Assembly (NCBI GenBank): GCA_964463985.1
Contig: CAYXEK010000007.1
Location: forward strand, 18,730-82,729
Origin: JAXGPF01 sp964463985
Lineage (GTDB): Bacteria > Verrucomicrobiota > Kiritimatiellia > JAAZAB01
Length of the DNA stretch: 64,000 nucleotides
Direction of reading: 5' to 3'
Shown here: positions 1 through 8,783 of the stretch, piece by piece
How positions within the stretch are numbered: position 1 is the stretch's first letter
Layout: each line of letters begins with the position of its first letter
The notes under the pieces: model-generated
The model's input: the letters and a program-made list of their open reading frames with translations, nothing else
The model's database searches: none
Told to the model about the DNA's origin: nothing
Translations under genes and position numbers: made by a program

Positions 1-714
1 GCAGCTTTTGAACTTGCCACTACCCGCATGGCAATAAATGGTCCCGGCTGTGTAGTGTGTCAAGTCGCTTGAATTTTCCGCAATCAGGCAATCAACCACC
101 TCCACATCCTCATGTATGACCGTCATCGCGCTGCCGCCATACTGGTCTGAGGTTTCCGGATCCAACTGAATCCGGTTCCTGATAATTGCGCAATTGGTGA
201 CCAGGCTGGCTCCATCCAGCCGCATGGCGCCGCCGCCTAAAGTATGCGCTGATTTAACAGCTACATTACCTTCCACCCGGCAGTACCGCGCCGTGCCGTT
301 GTTCATTAATATGCCGGCCGCGTATTCCGCGAGGCCATTCGCGATCACGATTCCGTCGAGCATGCCGCTGTTTACGTTGAAAACACGGGTGGTGTTGCCG
401 CCGCTCACCACGGTCTCCAGCGCCGGATTATTTGTGCCATAAAGAGCGCGTACCGTCCTGCCATCCGTCAACGCAATCTCGGCGGCGACCGTAAACTCGC
501 CATTTGAAACCAGCACTACCCCGTTTGGCGCAGCGGCCTCAAGTCCGGCCTGAATCGTGGCCTTCGCCTGTGTCCAGCTTGCGCCCGAATTGCCGTCCTG
601 ACCGTCCAGCGACACATGCACCATATCCAACAATTGACTGTGTACGGACGCGGCCAGCAAAACAAAAACCACGCAGACCAAAATACGCGCTGATTTTCCG
701 ATTCTTGTGTTCAT
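1..714 (-). CDS. Secreted right-handed beta-helix protein, C-terminus beyond window
   Basis: The frame stays open for 238 codons from an ATG at 714 to the window edge, so the C-terminus is missing. The start has a good GGGAGGA Shine-Dalgarno sequence. Residues 1-27 form a signal peptide (charged MNTRIGKSAR, then a hydrophobic VCVVFVLLAA core). The mature part opens with VHVSLDGQDGNSGASWTQAKATI, shortened here to the key pattern 'DGxDxNSGxSWxxAKxTIQ', typical of parallel beta-helix proteins that open with a pectate-lyase-like cap. Repeated short strands follow, such as LDGIVIANG and LVTNCAIIRN. It lies 123 bp downstream of the GH28-like gene on the same strand and resembles the beta-helix protein at 50718-52460. 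A surface polysaccharide lyase or adhesin is possible, but no catalytic site can be assigned. Confidence 0.8.
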   Translation of the reverse strand, partial: MNTRIGKSARILVCVVFVLLAASVHSQLLDMVHVSLDGQDGNSGASWTQAKATIQAGLEAAAPNGVVLVSNGEFTVAAEIALTDGRTVRALYGTNNPALETVVSGGNTTRVFNVNSGMLDGIVIANGLAEYAAGILMNNGTARYCRVEGNVAVKSAHTLGGGAMRLDGASLVTNCAIIRNRIQLDPETSDQYGGSAMTVIHEDVEVVDCLIAENSSDLTHYTAGTIYCHAGSGKFKSC

Positions 715-837
715 ACATTCCTCCCTGTCAGTTTCTGATATTGGCCCCGCTTCGAGGAAATCCGCCCGCGCCCCGCAGATGCCGCCGCCGCCAGGCTGGC
801 AGACTGCCACCTCTTCCAAACGTCTGGCCCAAAGCAG

Positions 838-2103
838 TCATTGCTCATCAATATTCATTTCCGCCCAAGCTTCTTGCAACGCCTGGTCGCGGCGAATTCG
901 CATGCAATCAAAAGCCAGGTTCCCGACATGCCGGGCGTAAAACGCATGGGGAATGCGGTCCGGCCGCAGAACCCATTCGCGCAGATTGTCGTCATACGGC
1001 GGCGGCCGGACCGGCCGACCGGACTTTTTGATTGTCATGGCGATATTCCTGAAAACCACATCTTCAATCGGCATGCCGGGCAATCCGCAGATGAAAGCGC
1101 CACTTTCCGCAGTTATTTCCATATCATTGAAAACCAGATTTTTTATACATCCTTCCGCACCAGCGCCTGAGCCTATCCAAAACGGGATGTAAGCATCCAT
1201 AAGCATATTGGAAAAGCGAATGTTTTCGATATCTGTTCCCCGGCCGCTGCTAGGGCTCCAACGGGAAACAAAATGTATACCTGTCCGACTGTTTCGGATA
1301 ACGCAATTTGCGGCCGCGCAGTTGCGAACCACACCATTGCCCACACCTACCCTGAATGCGCATGTATCGGAGCTAAGCACGCAATTGGAGACAACCACAT
1401 TCTCGCAGGCCATGTCCCGATGCTTCAGCCGCCCGTTATTGCCGCGGAAGGTAATACAATCATCACCGCTATCAATAATGCAGTTCGTCACGACAACATT
1501 CCTGCAACTATCAATATCCAGCCCATCCCCGTTTGGTGTCGCGCGGGGGTTGCGGATACGGACATTGCGAATAAATACGTCGGTGCAACCATGACAAAAA
1601 CACGTCCAATACGTCGAATCATAGAGCGCCACTTCATCAATCTGAACGCGTTCGCACTCGCAGAAATAAATCATCTGGCTCGGACGCTTGCCGTAAATGA
1701 AAATAAATTTGCCGGATTCTTCGTCTTTTTTGAAAAAAGCCCCGCTATTGCCGTCAATCGCTCCGCGCCCGCTGATGGCAACATCCTTAACTTCCAAGCC
1801 GACTATCAGATGCCCCCCTGTCGTCTTTTCAATCGCGCTAGCTGAGTTCTGTGGAAAGCAGTTTTCGCCGCAATAATCAACTAAATCCGGGCTACCCCGG
1901 ATGATTGCTCCGGGCAACAGATGTAAATCCACACGATCTTTCAGAAACAGGGTTCCCGTCAGGAAAACTCCAGGGGGCACGATCACCCGCCCGCCGCCGC
2001 CCGCGGAACACCTGTCAATGGCGCTTTGGATGGAAGCCGTATCCTTGTGTGTTCCATCGCCAACAGCCCCATAATCCCTAATGTCATGTAAATATGAAGT
2101 CAT
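838..2103 (-). CDS. GH28-like (polygalacturonase-type) parallel beta-helix hydrolase
   Basis: This 421-residue protein has the opening of the pectate_lyase_3/GH28 fold: DIRDYGAVGDGTHKDTASIQ at 7-26 and GGGRVIVPPGVFLTG at 37-50. The GH28 active-site region is recognisable as NGDGLDID (191-198) and SGDDCITFR (212-220), which supply the acidic residues. The third GH28 motif, normally GHG, reads GVG (253-255), so the usual histidine is absent. The fourth, normally RIK, is RTGIHF (273-278). No signal peptide is visible, so it may act in the cytoplasm on oligosaccharides. The likely substrate is a uronate-containing or related glycan (inference). No Shine-Dalgarno sequence precedes the ATG, and an AT-rich stretch with TTTAAT lies 7 nt before it, so the transcript may be leaderless. 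Confidence 0.85.
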   Translation of the reverse strand: MTSYLHDIRDYGAVGDGTHKDTASIQSAIDRCSAGGGGRVIVPPGVFLTGTLFLKDRVDLHLLPGAIIRGSPDLVDYCGENCFPQNSASAIEKTTGGHLIVGLEVKDVAISGRGAIDGNSGAFFKKDEESGKFIFIYGKRPSQMIYFCECERVQIDEVALYDSTYWTCFCHGCTDVFIRNVRIRNPRATPNGDGLDIDSCRNVVVTNCIIDSGDDCITFRGNNGRLKHRDMACENVVVSNCVLSSDTCAFRVGVGNGVVRNCAAANCVIRNSRTGIHFVSRWSPSSGRGTDIENIRFSNMLMDAYIPFWIGSGAGAEGCIKNLVFNDMEITAESGAFICGLPGMPIEDVVFRNIAMTIKKSGRPVRPPPYDDNLREWVLRPDRIPHAFYARHVGNLAFDCMRIRRDQALQEAWAEMNIDEQ

Positions 2104-2132
2104 GAGAGTTATTAAATATTTTCTATTGATGT

Positions 2133-2151
2133 TTTAAACTGCAAGTTTAAA
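2133..2151. promoter_or_regulatory. Perfect 19-bp palindrome upstream of the GH28-like gene (operator candidate)
   Basis: TTTAAACT-GCA-AGTTTAAA has two perfect 8-bp arms around a 3-bp centre. The centre lies 39 bp upstream of the GH28-like start, where a -35 region would be expected. The size and symmetry fit a dimeric repressor site, but the cognate regulator is unknown. Confidence 0.45.
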
Positions 2152-2457
2152 TCGATATTTCAATCGCGTCAATTATCAAGGCGCAATATCTTTTGCATCA
2201 ACCTGGCACTCTTACACGGTGGCGCATGCCGATCAAACGGCTTTGCGCCTGTTTTGCCATGCGCGTCTCCTATAACTTCAATTTTACGCAGCATGACTTC
2301 CCCCATGGGGCGCCTGCCTGCTCCACCGGCGGCCAGCTTTGTCCAGCACAGGCCTGAGCTTTGTCGAATCGCTCAATATTGCAGTTCCTGGATAAGTGAT
2401 ACACATACACCGACCCATCACCATGAATTGCCGTAGCGGCTTTATTCTGCGCTCCCG
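2152..2457. other. Intergenic stretch without a convincing gene
   Basis: This region between the GH28-like gene and the nitrilase gene holds no start with a ribosome site and no recognisable protein. It is AT-rich near the GH28-like gene and becomes GC-rich towards the nitrilase stop. I see no strong terminator or repeat. Confidence 0.5.
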
Positions 2458-3426
2458 TTAAAATCCAGCCGGCACGCGTTCCCGGCGCATGGCGCGGGTT
2501 CGATTAAGCAAATCATCAATCGGCTCCACCTGGAATTCATCAAGAATGTCCGCGGCAGTCACATCCTCCCGATCACAACAAAGCAGATGCAACGGTTCGC
2601 CCTCCACATGCTCCAACCGTACCGTATCGCCGTACTTGCGTTTTACCATCACAGCAAACGGTTCGGAATGTATTCTGGGAGCGTAGTGATATATCTGAAA
2701 GTCGAGATTGACCCGGGCGGTAAAATAAGTTTGTATCCCGCTGTCAAACGATTTTTTAACAATCCCTCCAATCGGATTGACGATGTAGGCTTCGCCGAAT
2801 TCCACCGCGCTGGCCATATACATCCGGCAATCGCGCGCATACGCGGGCAAACGTGTACCGCCATGCATGGACGACAGGAAACAGCATAGTTCAACTTTTT
2901 CCCGCCGATAAAACTCAAACAACTCCGGGAAATGCAAATCGAAACAAACGGCTATGCCGATCCGCCCAAAATCGGTTTCGAATGCTATTGGAGCTTCGCC
3001 TGGCGTCACTTCGTGTTTGCTCATCTCGCTCGGAGCGGGAAATATCTTGTCGTAAACACCCGCCACGCGGCCTGCCCGGTCAAATAGGACGCCGGAATTA
3101 AACAAGCGCCCGGAAGCCGGATCAATCCTGCCGATACCGGCAGCGATATAAATGTTATATTGCCGGGCCTTGCGCGCCAAAAACTCCTGGATATAACCTT
3201 CGCCGGGAATTGGTTCGGCCAATTCTCGTCCCGTCATTTCGTGGCCGCTGTCGTCCATAAGCGAGTTTGACAAAAAGTGCTCAGGCAGCAGCATTATATC
3301 CGGCTTATCCAAAGCGGCGCGATCAATCAGGAGTTCCCATATCTCGCGCACGCGGTCGCGTCCCTTACGGACATCGTTAACTTTATTCATATACCGCATG
3401 GTTGCCACTTTTACCCAACGAGCCAT
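2458..3426 (-). CDS. Carbon-nitrogen hydrolase (nitrilase superfamily)
   Basis: This 322-residue cytoplasmic enzyme has the complete nitrilase-superfamily triad: Glu49 in LLPEHF, Lys127 in VYDKIFP and Cys161 in IAVCFDLHFPE. The family hydrolyses or transfers amide C-N bonds through a cysteine acyl-enzyme. Its length matches N-carbamoyl-D-amino-acid hydrolase and omega-amidase relatives, but the substrate cannot be told from sequence. The ATG at 3426 lies near a GGGAGGGG purine stretch. It is alone on the minus strand, separated from the oxidoreductase upstream by a transposon-like repeat, so co-transcription is doubtful. Confidence 0.9.
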   Translation of the reverse strand: MARWVKVATMRYMNKVNDVRKGRDRVREIWELLIDRAALDKPDIMLLPEHFLSNSLMDDSGHEMTGRELAEPIPGEGYIQEFLARKARQYNIYIAAGIGRIDPASGRLFNSGVLFDRAGRVAGVYDKIFPAPSEMSKHEVTPGEAPIAFETDFGRIGIAVCFDLHFPELFEFYRREKVELCCFLSSMHGGTRLPAYARDCRMYMASAVEFGEAYIVNPIGGIVKKSFDSGIQTYFTARVNLDFQIYHYAPRIHSEPFAVMVKRKYGDTVRLEHVEGEPLHLLCCDREDVTAADILDEFQVEPIDDLLNRTRAMRRERVPAGF

Positions 3427-3595
3427 TGTCCCCTCCCCGACACTTATTTGCCAAAGTTGCTTTCAAAAACCCACTGAAAACTGATCACCCCATAAGCGCC
3501 TCCTTCAAAAGCATGTTAAATATCTATTTCAGACCCCATCATTCCCAACACCGCCATCACCCGTTTTTCTGAATTCATTATAAATCGTTTTATGT

Positions 3596-3716
3596 GATCC
3601 AATTTTAAAAGTCTTGGCCGGCGTGAAAGCCGGCCCTCCAAGAATACAAAAACCGCAGGTTTTTGGAAGTTTGGGTTACACCCCAGCCGTTCTGTGCGGA
3701 CTTTTGAAATTGGCTC
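3596..3716. repeat. Cloverleaf MITE-like element, copy 1
   Basis: This 121-bp element ends in GATCCAATTTTAAAAGTC and GACTTTTGAAATTGGCTC, a slightly decayed terminal inverted repeat. It is flanked by the 4-bp direct duplication ATGT (3592-3595 and 3717-3720). One internal hairpin reads GGCCGGC-gtgaaa-GCCGGCC. The equivalent hairpin in other copies is GGACGAC/GTCGTCC, so both arms changed together and pairing was kept. It fills most of the 326-bp gap between the nitrilase and oxidoreductase genes, which otherwise holds nothing recognisable. Confidence 0.8.
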
Positions 3717-3752
3717 ATGTGTTATGGTTTAAAAGTTTTATGGAGGAAACAT

Positions 3753-4754
3753 TCAAACGCAACCTTTAACTTCTTCGATGTTTCGCGTCCCCCCGTCCCG
3801 CGCGGCTTCCGCCACGCGGACGGCTTGCAATCCGTCCCGCAAATCCGGAGCGGCGGCCGGGCCGGAACGCAGCATTTCCACAAAGGCCGCGGTCTCGCCC
3901 AGCGTCCCGGTCTTTTCATAAAACGGCATTTCGGCCGGCGCCTGCCAGGCGAGGCTGATTTGTTTGCCTTCCCAGATTTCCAGGCGCCCGTTGTTCACAT
4001 CCGCCAGCACATGGTAATTCTGGCCGAAGACTTCGTAGATTTCCTCGTGATGCCCGCCGTCAAACGCCATGGCGCAGTATCCTTCCAGGCCATTATTGAA
4101 TTCCAGGCGCACGCCGGCATTGTTCATTCTTTCCGGAGCGCGGTTGGATGACACCGCCATCACCCGCGCCGGCGCCGCAAGCGACATGACCGTGTCGTAA
4201 ACATGAATCCCGGTGGAATACATGTTTTCCGGCTCCACGCGGTGGTGGCGGACTATGCGCCCAAGAATCAAGTCCGGCGGCCGCTTTTCCCGCGCGCCGG
4301 CCAGCCAGTGCTGCGCCCGGGCCATGGCCGGGCCGAACCGCCGGTTGAACGACACCATGTTTTTCACGCCGCGGCGTTCGGCAATCTCCGCCAGCGCGGC
4401 CGTTTCGGCGGCCGACCAGCCCGGCGGCTTTTCGATCAGGGCGTTGAATCCGCGTTCCATGACGTCGCCGCCTACCCGGCGCAGCAGTCTCGGCCCGACG
4501 ATCACCAGCACGCCATCCGGCTTTTCCCGGTCCAGCATGGCGGCATAATCATTGTCAGTGCGGGCGAACCCAAAATCCGCGGCATATTTTGACGCGCGCG
4601 CAGCGTCCAGGTCGCAGACCGCCGCCAGTTCCAGCGCGCCCGGCCGTTCACTCCGGATGCGAGAGAGCGCCTGGCCGTGGAACTGTGAATGCCCGCCCGC
4701 GCCGATCACGCAGATGCGCAGGGGAATATTGTTTTTTGTATGATTCTTGTGCAT
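3753..4754 (-). CDS. Gfo/Idh/MocA family oxidoreductase
   Basis: This 333-residue NAD(P)-dependent oxidoreductase has an N-terminal Rossmann fold, LRICVIGAGGHSQFHG at about residues 12-27, and the family's EKP motif in NALIEKPPGWS, where the lysine is catalytic. A C-terminal Gfo/Idh/MocA alpha/beta domain follows (HVLADVNNGRLEIWEG region). Relatives oxidise or reduce sugars, inositols and their derivatives, so a role in carbohydrate use is likely but the substrate is open. It ends 36 bp before copy 1 of the MITE-like element and starts 7 bp after the stop of the GntR-SBP regulator, so the two are very probably one operon. Confidence 0.9.
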   Translation of the reverse strand: MHKNHTKNNIPLRICVIGAGGHSQFHGQALSRIRSERPGALELAAVCDLDAARASKYAADFGFARTDNDYAAMLDREKPDGVLVIVGPRLLRRVGGDVMERGFNALIEKPPGWSAAETAALAEIAERRGVKNMVSFNRRFGPAMARAQHWLAGAREKRPPDLILGRIVRHHRVEPENMYSTGIHVYDTVMSLAAPARVMAVSSNRAPERMNNAGVRLEFNNGLEGYCAMAFDGGHHEEIYEVFGQNYHVLADVNNGRLEIWEGKQISLAWQAPAEMPFYEKTGTLGETAAFVEMLRSGPAAAPDLRDGLQAVRVAEAARDGGTRNIEEVKGCV

Positions 4755-4761
4755 TTTGTGG

Positions 4762-6186
4762 CTATTCCCCTTTTTCGAATTCCAAGTTTAAATGATTGCC
4801 TGCCGCCAGCATCCGGTTGGCTTCCGCGGCAATGCGCCGGCAGGCTTGTTCCGGCGGTTCCACGCCCAGCCATACAAGCTGCATACGGCTGTACACATGC
4901 TCAACCACCGATATCCGCGGCGCCGTCACCACCGGCTCGGCGTGTTCCAATTCATTCAAAAACACACCAAACCCGGGAATTTTCTGCGCCATGCCGCGGC
5001 AGAACATTTCGCCTGTCTTGCGGTGGCAGGAAAAAGCATCGGCGCGTTCGGAAAGAAACAGTTGGTTTTCCGGCAGCAGCAGAAAGTTCAGCCAATCCCG
5101 CACCAACGCCGGCTGTTCAACCGCGCGCGGAATCATGCAGGCATCCAGCCGCAAATGCGTCGTACGGCGCGCGCCATGCGGCAGCGGCGCAAATCCCAGT
5201 TTAAATTTCTGCCGGGCATGCAGGAAACTGCGCGTCACCCAGGTGGTCAGGAAATGCCCATAATCAAATAAATCCCCCAGGTTCGCCTTGAGCGACAGCG
5301 GCAGGCAGCACAGGTGTTTGACATGCCCCAGATCCGCCAGGAACTCGATCGCGCGGATAGCGGCGGACTGGTCCAGGAGACACCGTCGTCCGTCCGCGGA
5401 AAACAACTCGCCGCCGAACATCCGCACGAAAATCGGCCAGCGGTTCATGCCGGTGGACAGGATCATCGGGTAAGACCGGTAGCCGGCGCCCTTGGACTGA
5501 TGCCGACGCAACCGCCGCACAAACTCATCCAAGGGGGAATCCGGCGAAAACTCCCCGGCCTTGGCAGAATAATCCAGGTTCTGGCAGCTCACCACCGGGC
5601 TGGCATTCACCGGCAGCGCCAGCAGCCGGCCCGCCGACGTCCGGCAGGCGGCCACCGCGGCCGGCGCACAGGCCTCCGGGTCCCACTCAAGCTCCGGCAA
5701 CTCCTCCAGGGGCAGAAACGCGCGGAAATATCTGGGATCGGTCAGATACTGCCGCACCATCCATTCGTTCACAAACAGCAGGTCGGCGGATTCCAGAACA
5801 TCCGCCCGCGTTTCCAGTTCCGGCTGCCCGAATTCCGTCAATTCCACCTGCAGATTCTGCCGGCGCGCCCCGAACTTCTGGAGCAACTCCAGCAGGGCGG
5901 CGTTCACCCGGGCGTTAAACGCGCTGGCGATGCGCAGTTTCCGGCGGGCGCGCATGATGTTCGGCGCGGCGGTCAGCGCCTTGGCGGTCAGCACCGTGCC
6001 CCGGCGGGACGCCCGCCGAAGCAACTGGCGATCGGCCAGCGTTTGCAGCGCCCGGTGCATGGTGGCGTAACTGACGCGGTACCGCCGGCACAGGGCGGAG
6101 GCCGGCGGCAGTTTCTGCCCCGGCCGGCCATCCCGGCCGAAGTCGCGCAGCACCCGGTTGGCCAGATCAATGTATTTTAAAGCCAT
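4762..6186 (-). CDS. GntR-type regulator fused to a solute-binding-protein domain
   Basis: Residues 1-70 are a GntR winged helix-turn-helix (DLANRVLRD, GQKLPPASALCRRYRVSYATMHRALQ shortened here to its key 'LPPxxxLxxxYxVSxxTxxRALxxL', then RRGTVL). Residues from about 85 to the end resemble the ABC-importer type 1 solute-binding fold (LRIASAFNARVNAALLELLQ, LLFVNEWMV, GYRSYPMILS, LLLPENQLFLSERADAFSC). No signal peptide is present, so the binding domain is cytoplasmic and probably senses a sugar that controls DNA binding. The start is supported by AAGGTGGTGGC before ATG. It is divergent from hisD and heads an operon with the oxidoreductase. A candidate operator (6206-6219) overlaps its promoter region, so autoregulation is likely. 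Confidence 0.85.
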   Translation of the reverse strand: MALKYIDLANRVLRDFGRDGRPGQKLPPASALCRRYRVSYATMHRALQTLADRQLLRRASRRGTVLTAKALTAAPNIMRARRKLRIASAFNARVNAALLELLQKFGARRQNLQVELTEFGQPELETRADVLESADLLFVNEWMVRQYLTDPRYFRAFLPLEELPELEWDPEACAPAAVAACRTSAGRLLALPVNASPVVSCQNLDYSAKAGEFSPDSPLDEFVRRLRRHQSKGAGYRSYPMILSTGMNRWPIFVRMFGGELFSADGRRCLLDQSAAIRAIEFLADLGHVKHLCCLPLSLKANLGDLFDYGHFLTTWVTRSFLHARQKFKLGFAPLPHGARRTTHLRLDACMIPRAVEQPALVRDWLNFLLLPENQLFLSERADAFSCHRKTGEMFCRGMAQKIPGFGVFLNELEHAEPVVTAPRISVVEHVYSRMQLVWLGVEPPEQACRRIAAEANRMLAAGNHLNLEFEKGE

Positions 6187-6205
6187 GCCACCACCTTTTT
6201 TAATT

Positions 6206-6219
6206 AATCTATACTAAAT
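6206..6219 (-). promoter_or_regulatory. Candidate GntR-type operator upstream of the regulator gene
   Basis: On the minus strand this reads ATTTAGTATAGATT, close to the GGTATAGA core of GntR/HutC operators. The related AATTTGGTATAGACAAA lies upstream of the AraC regulator (35837-35853). Both sit in AT-rich promoter regions. The shared core is seen directly; the protein that binds it is inference. Confidence 0.35.
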
Positions 6220-6261
6220 ACAAAAACCAGGCAAGCACATTTTTTGGGGCACGGCATATGC

Positions 6262-6290
6262 TTGACAAACAGTCTGGATTTGAGATTATG
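6262..6290 (+). promoter_or_regulatory. Putative sigma-70 promoter of hisD
   Basis: A perfect TTGACA (6262-6267) is followed by a 16- or 17-bp spacer and GATTAT/ATTATG (6284-6290). The start codon of hisD is about 50 bp further on. The -10 is weak, so the call rests mainly on the -35. Confidence 0.5.
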
Positions 6291-6342
6291 AACAGGTTTT
6301 CGAAAAGCCGCCAGGCCAGTTTTTCAAGACTGACGCAGCAAC

Positions 6343-7728
6343 ATGGACGACCAAGTTTTGCTTAATTATCAGCAGCAGCCCGAGGCGGGCGGTCCGCCGC
6401 CGGCCTTCCCGCCCATCTTCAACTGGGCGCCGGATAACGCACCCCCGGAAGTCGCGGCGTTTTTCGCCCGGCCGGCCTTCGACCCCCGGGCCGAACAAAT
6501 CGCCCGGGAAGCCCTGACGGACATTCAGGCCCGGGGCGACGCGGCCGTGCTGGATTGCATCCGCAAATTCGAAAACCAAACCCTGACCGCGGAAAATCTG
6601 CGCGTCTCCCGGGATGAACTTAATGCGGCGCGCGACCAAATGGACAGCGACTTCATCGCCGCCTGCCGGGAATCCCACGGCCGGATCATGCAATTCGCCC
6701 GCGCGGGGATGAAGAAGGATTGGACCACCGCCACCCCCAAGGGCGGCGTGGTGGGCGAACAATTTTCGCCGCTGGAGCGCGTCGGCGCTTATATCCCCGG
6801 CGGCGCCGCGCCGCTGGTCTCCACCGCTCTTATGACCATCACGCTGGCCAAGGCGGCCGGGGTTCCGGAAATCGCCGCCTGCTCGCCCGCGGCGGCGGAC
6901 GGCGCGATGAACCCTTACCTGCTCTATGCCATAGAAACGGCCGGCGCCACGGAAATTTACCGTATCGGCGGCATCCAGGCCATCGGCGCCCTGGCCTACG
7001 GCACGCAGACCATCAGGAAGGTCCAGAAGATCGCCGGCCCGGGCGGCCCGTTCGTCACCGCCGCCAAGCGCCTGGTGTACGGCGCGGTGGCCCTGGACCT
7101 GGTGGCCGGTCCCAGTGAAATCGCCGTGCTGGCGGACGAAAGCGCCAAGCCCGACCAGGTGGCGGCGGACCTTTTGTCCCAGGCGGAACACGGCACCGGC
7201 AGCGAAAAAATCCTGCTGGTGACCACTGACGCCCGGCTGGCGCTGGCGGTTAGGCTGGAACTGGCGCGCCAGACGGCAACGCTTTCCCGCCGCTCCGCCA
7301 TCCAAAGCGTCATCCGCGAAGGGGCGCTGATTATCGTGGTCAACCACCTGGATCACGGCATGGAATTATGCAACCGGTTCGCGCCGGAACACCTGGAAAT
7401 CATCGTCCGCGAACCGCGCAACTGGCTGAAAAAAGTGCGCAATGCCGGCGCGGCGTTTATCGGCGCCTGGACCCCGGAATGCGCCGGCGATTTCGTGGCC
7501 GGACCCAGCCACGTGCTCCCCACCGGCGGCGCCGCGGCCATGTTTTCCGGTTTGACGGCGGACGATTTCCGCAAACGCACCAGCGTCATTTCCTTTACCC
7601 GCGCCGATCTGCACGCAACGCTCGATACGATTGAGACCTTCGGCCGGGTGGAAGGGCTGGACGCCCACGCCCGCTCCGCGCGCATCCGGTTCGCCAAACC
7701 CTCGCCGCCAGCGGACGGTCCGGCATGA
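6343..7728 (+). CDS. hisD: Histidinol dehydrogenase
   Basis: This 461-residue protein catalyses the last two steps of histidine synthesis, L-histidinol to L-histidine with NAD+. It has the family landmarks: GGAAPLVSTALMTITLAKAA region, the LSQAEHGTGSEKILLV loop, the catalytic Glu-His pair in FAPEHLEI, and GPSHVLPTGGAA near the C-terminus, which contributes the zinc-site histidine. It is slightly longer than the usual roughly 430 residues, from about 30 extra N-terminal residues. No good Shine-Dalgarno precedes the ATG, so a start further in cannot be excluded. The gene overlaps hisC by 4 bp (ATGA), indicating translational coupling. Confidence 0.96.
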   Translation: MDDQVLLNYQQQPEAGGPPPAFPPIFNWAPDNAPPEVAAFFARPAFDPRAEQIAREALTDIQARGDAAVLDCIRKFENQTLTAENLRVSRDELNAARDQMDSDFIAACRESHGRIMQFARAGMKKDWTTATPKGGVVGEQFSPLERVGAYIPGGAAPLVSTALMTITLAKAAGVPEIAACSPAAADGAMNPYLLYAIETAGATEIYRIGGIQAIGALAYGTQTIRKVQKIAGPGGPFVTAAKRLVYGAVALDLVAGPSEIAVLADESAKPDQVAADLLSQAEHGTGSEKILLVTTDARLALAVRLELARQTATLSRRSAIQSVIREGALIIVVNHLDHGMELCNRFAPEHLEIIVREPRNWLKKVRNAGAAFIGAWTPECAGDFVAGPSHVLPTGGAAAMFSGLTADDFRKRTSVISFTRADLHATLDTIETFGRVEGLDAHARSARIRFAKPSPPADGPA

Positions 7729-8783
7729 ACATGCAAAACTCCGAAAAACTGATCCGTGCCAGCGTCCGGCGGATGCAGGGCTATACCCCGGGAGAACAGC
7801 CCGCCGACCCGGCGGTTATAAAGCTCAACACCAACGAGTGCCCCTACCCGCCTTCGCCCCGGGTGCTGGAGGCGCTCGCCGCTTACGCCGCCGACAGCCT
7901 CCGGCTTTACCCCGACCCGCTATGCAAAACCGTGCGCCGCGCCGTAGCCGATTTGCATCAGTGCGCCGTCGAACAGGTTTTTTTCGGCAACGGCTCGGAT
8001 GAGATCCTGCGCCTGTGCGCCGAGGCTTTCGTGGAAAATGACGGCGCTATCGGCTATTTCGACCCGTCATACTCGCTGTACCCGGTACTGACCCAAATCC
8101 GCGATGCCCGGGCGCTGCCGGTCCCGCTCAACCGCGCGCTGGACTGGCCCGATCCCGACCCGGCAGCCGCGGATTTGTTTTTCCTGACCAACCCCAACGC
8201 GCCCGGCGGGCGGCATTATCCGGCTGCGCAGGTGGAACAGTTCTGCCGCCAAGCGCGCGGCGTGGTGGTGATTGACGAAGCTTACGTGGATTTCGCCGAG
8301 TTTGACTGCGCGCGGCTGGCGTTGACCCTGCCCAACACCCTGGCGCTGCGGACCCTGTCAAAATCATATTCCCTCGCCGGCCTGCGCGCCGGGTACGCGC
8401 TCGGCCCTCCGCCGCTGGTCGCGGCCATGTACAAGATCAAGGATTCCTACAATGTCAACCGGCTGACCCAGGCGCTGGCATTGGCGGCCGTCAAAGACCA
8501 GGCATACATGCGGACGCAAGTAGCCAGAATCAAGCAGACCCGGCGGCGCCTGGCGGAGGAATTGACGCGGAGGGGATGCGAGGTCTGGCCGTCGGCCGCC
8601 AATTTTCTCTGGTTGGCCCCGCCGGCGCCGGGCGCGGCGCGGCTGTATGATATGCTGAAGGAACGCGGCATCCTGGTGCGCTACTTCCCCGGGCCGCGCA
8701 CCGGGACCAACCTGCGCATCAGCATCGGCACGGATGACCAGACCGACCGGCTGCTGGAAACACTGAGCGCCCTGGGCCTTTGA
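7725..8783 (+). CDS. hisC: Histidinol-phosphate aminotransferase
   Basis: This 352-residue, fold-type I PLP enzyme converts imidazole-acetol phosphate to histidinol phosphate. Landmarks are the substrate-binding start KLNTNECPYPPSP, FFGNGSDEILRLC, LTNPNAPGG, VVIDEAYVDFA, and the PLP lysine in TLSKSYSLAGLRAGY. Arg in NLRISIGT near the end binds the carboxylate or phosphate. The ATG overlaps the hisD stop. No other his genes are in the window. The next gene is a polysaccharide-export ATPase, so the histidine pair is either the start of a mixed operon or ends just before a new promoter at 8863-8892. Confidence 0.95.
   Translation: MNMQNSEKLIRASVRRMQGYTPGEQPADPAVIKLNTNECPYPPSPRVLEALAAYAADSLRLYPDPLCKTVRRAVADLHQCAVEQVFFGNGSDEILRLCAEAFVENDGAIGYFDPSYSLYPVLTQIRDARALPVPLNRALDWPDPDPAAADLFFLTNPNAPGGRHYPAAQVEQFCRQARGVVVIDEAYVDFAEFDCARLALTLPNTLALRTLSKSYSLAGLRAGYALGPPPLVAAMYKIKDSYNVNRLTQALALAAVKDQAYMRTQVARIKQTRRRLAEELTRRGCEVWPSAANFLWLAPPAPGAARLYDMLKERGILVRYFPGPRTGTNLRISIGTDDQTDRLLETLSALGL

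Noticed and set aside
2254..2436. Short plus-strand open frame between the GH28-like and nitrilase genes
   Set aside because: No ribosome site, Pro/Thr/His-rich random-like composition and no family match.
5988..6170. Short frame inside the GntR-SBP gene as a small separate regulator
   Set aside because: It is in a different frame on the same strand, without a ribosome site, and overlaps a conserved winged helix coding region.
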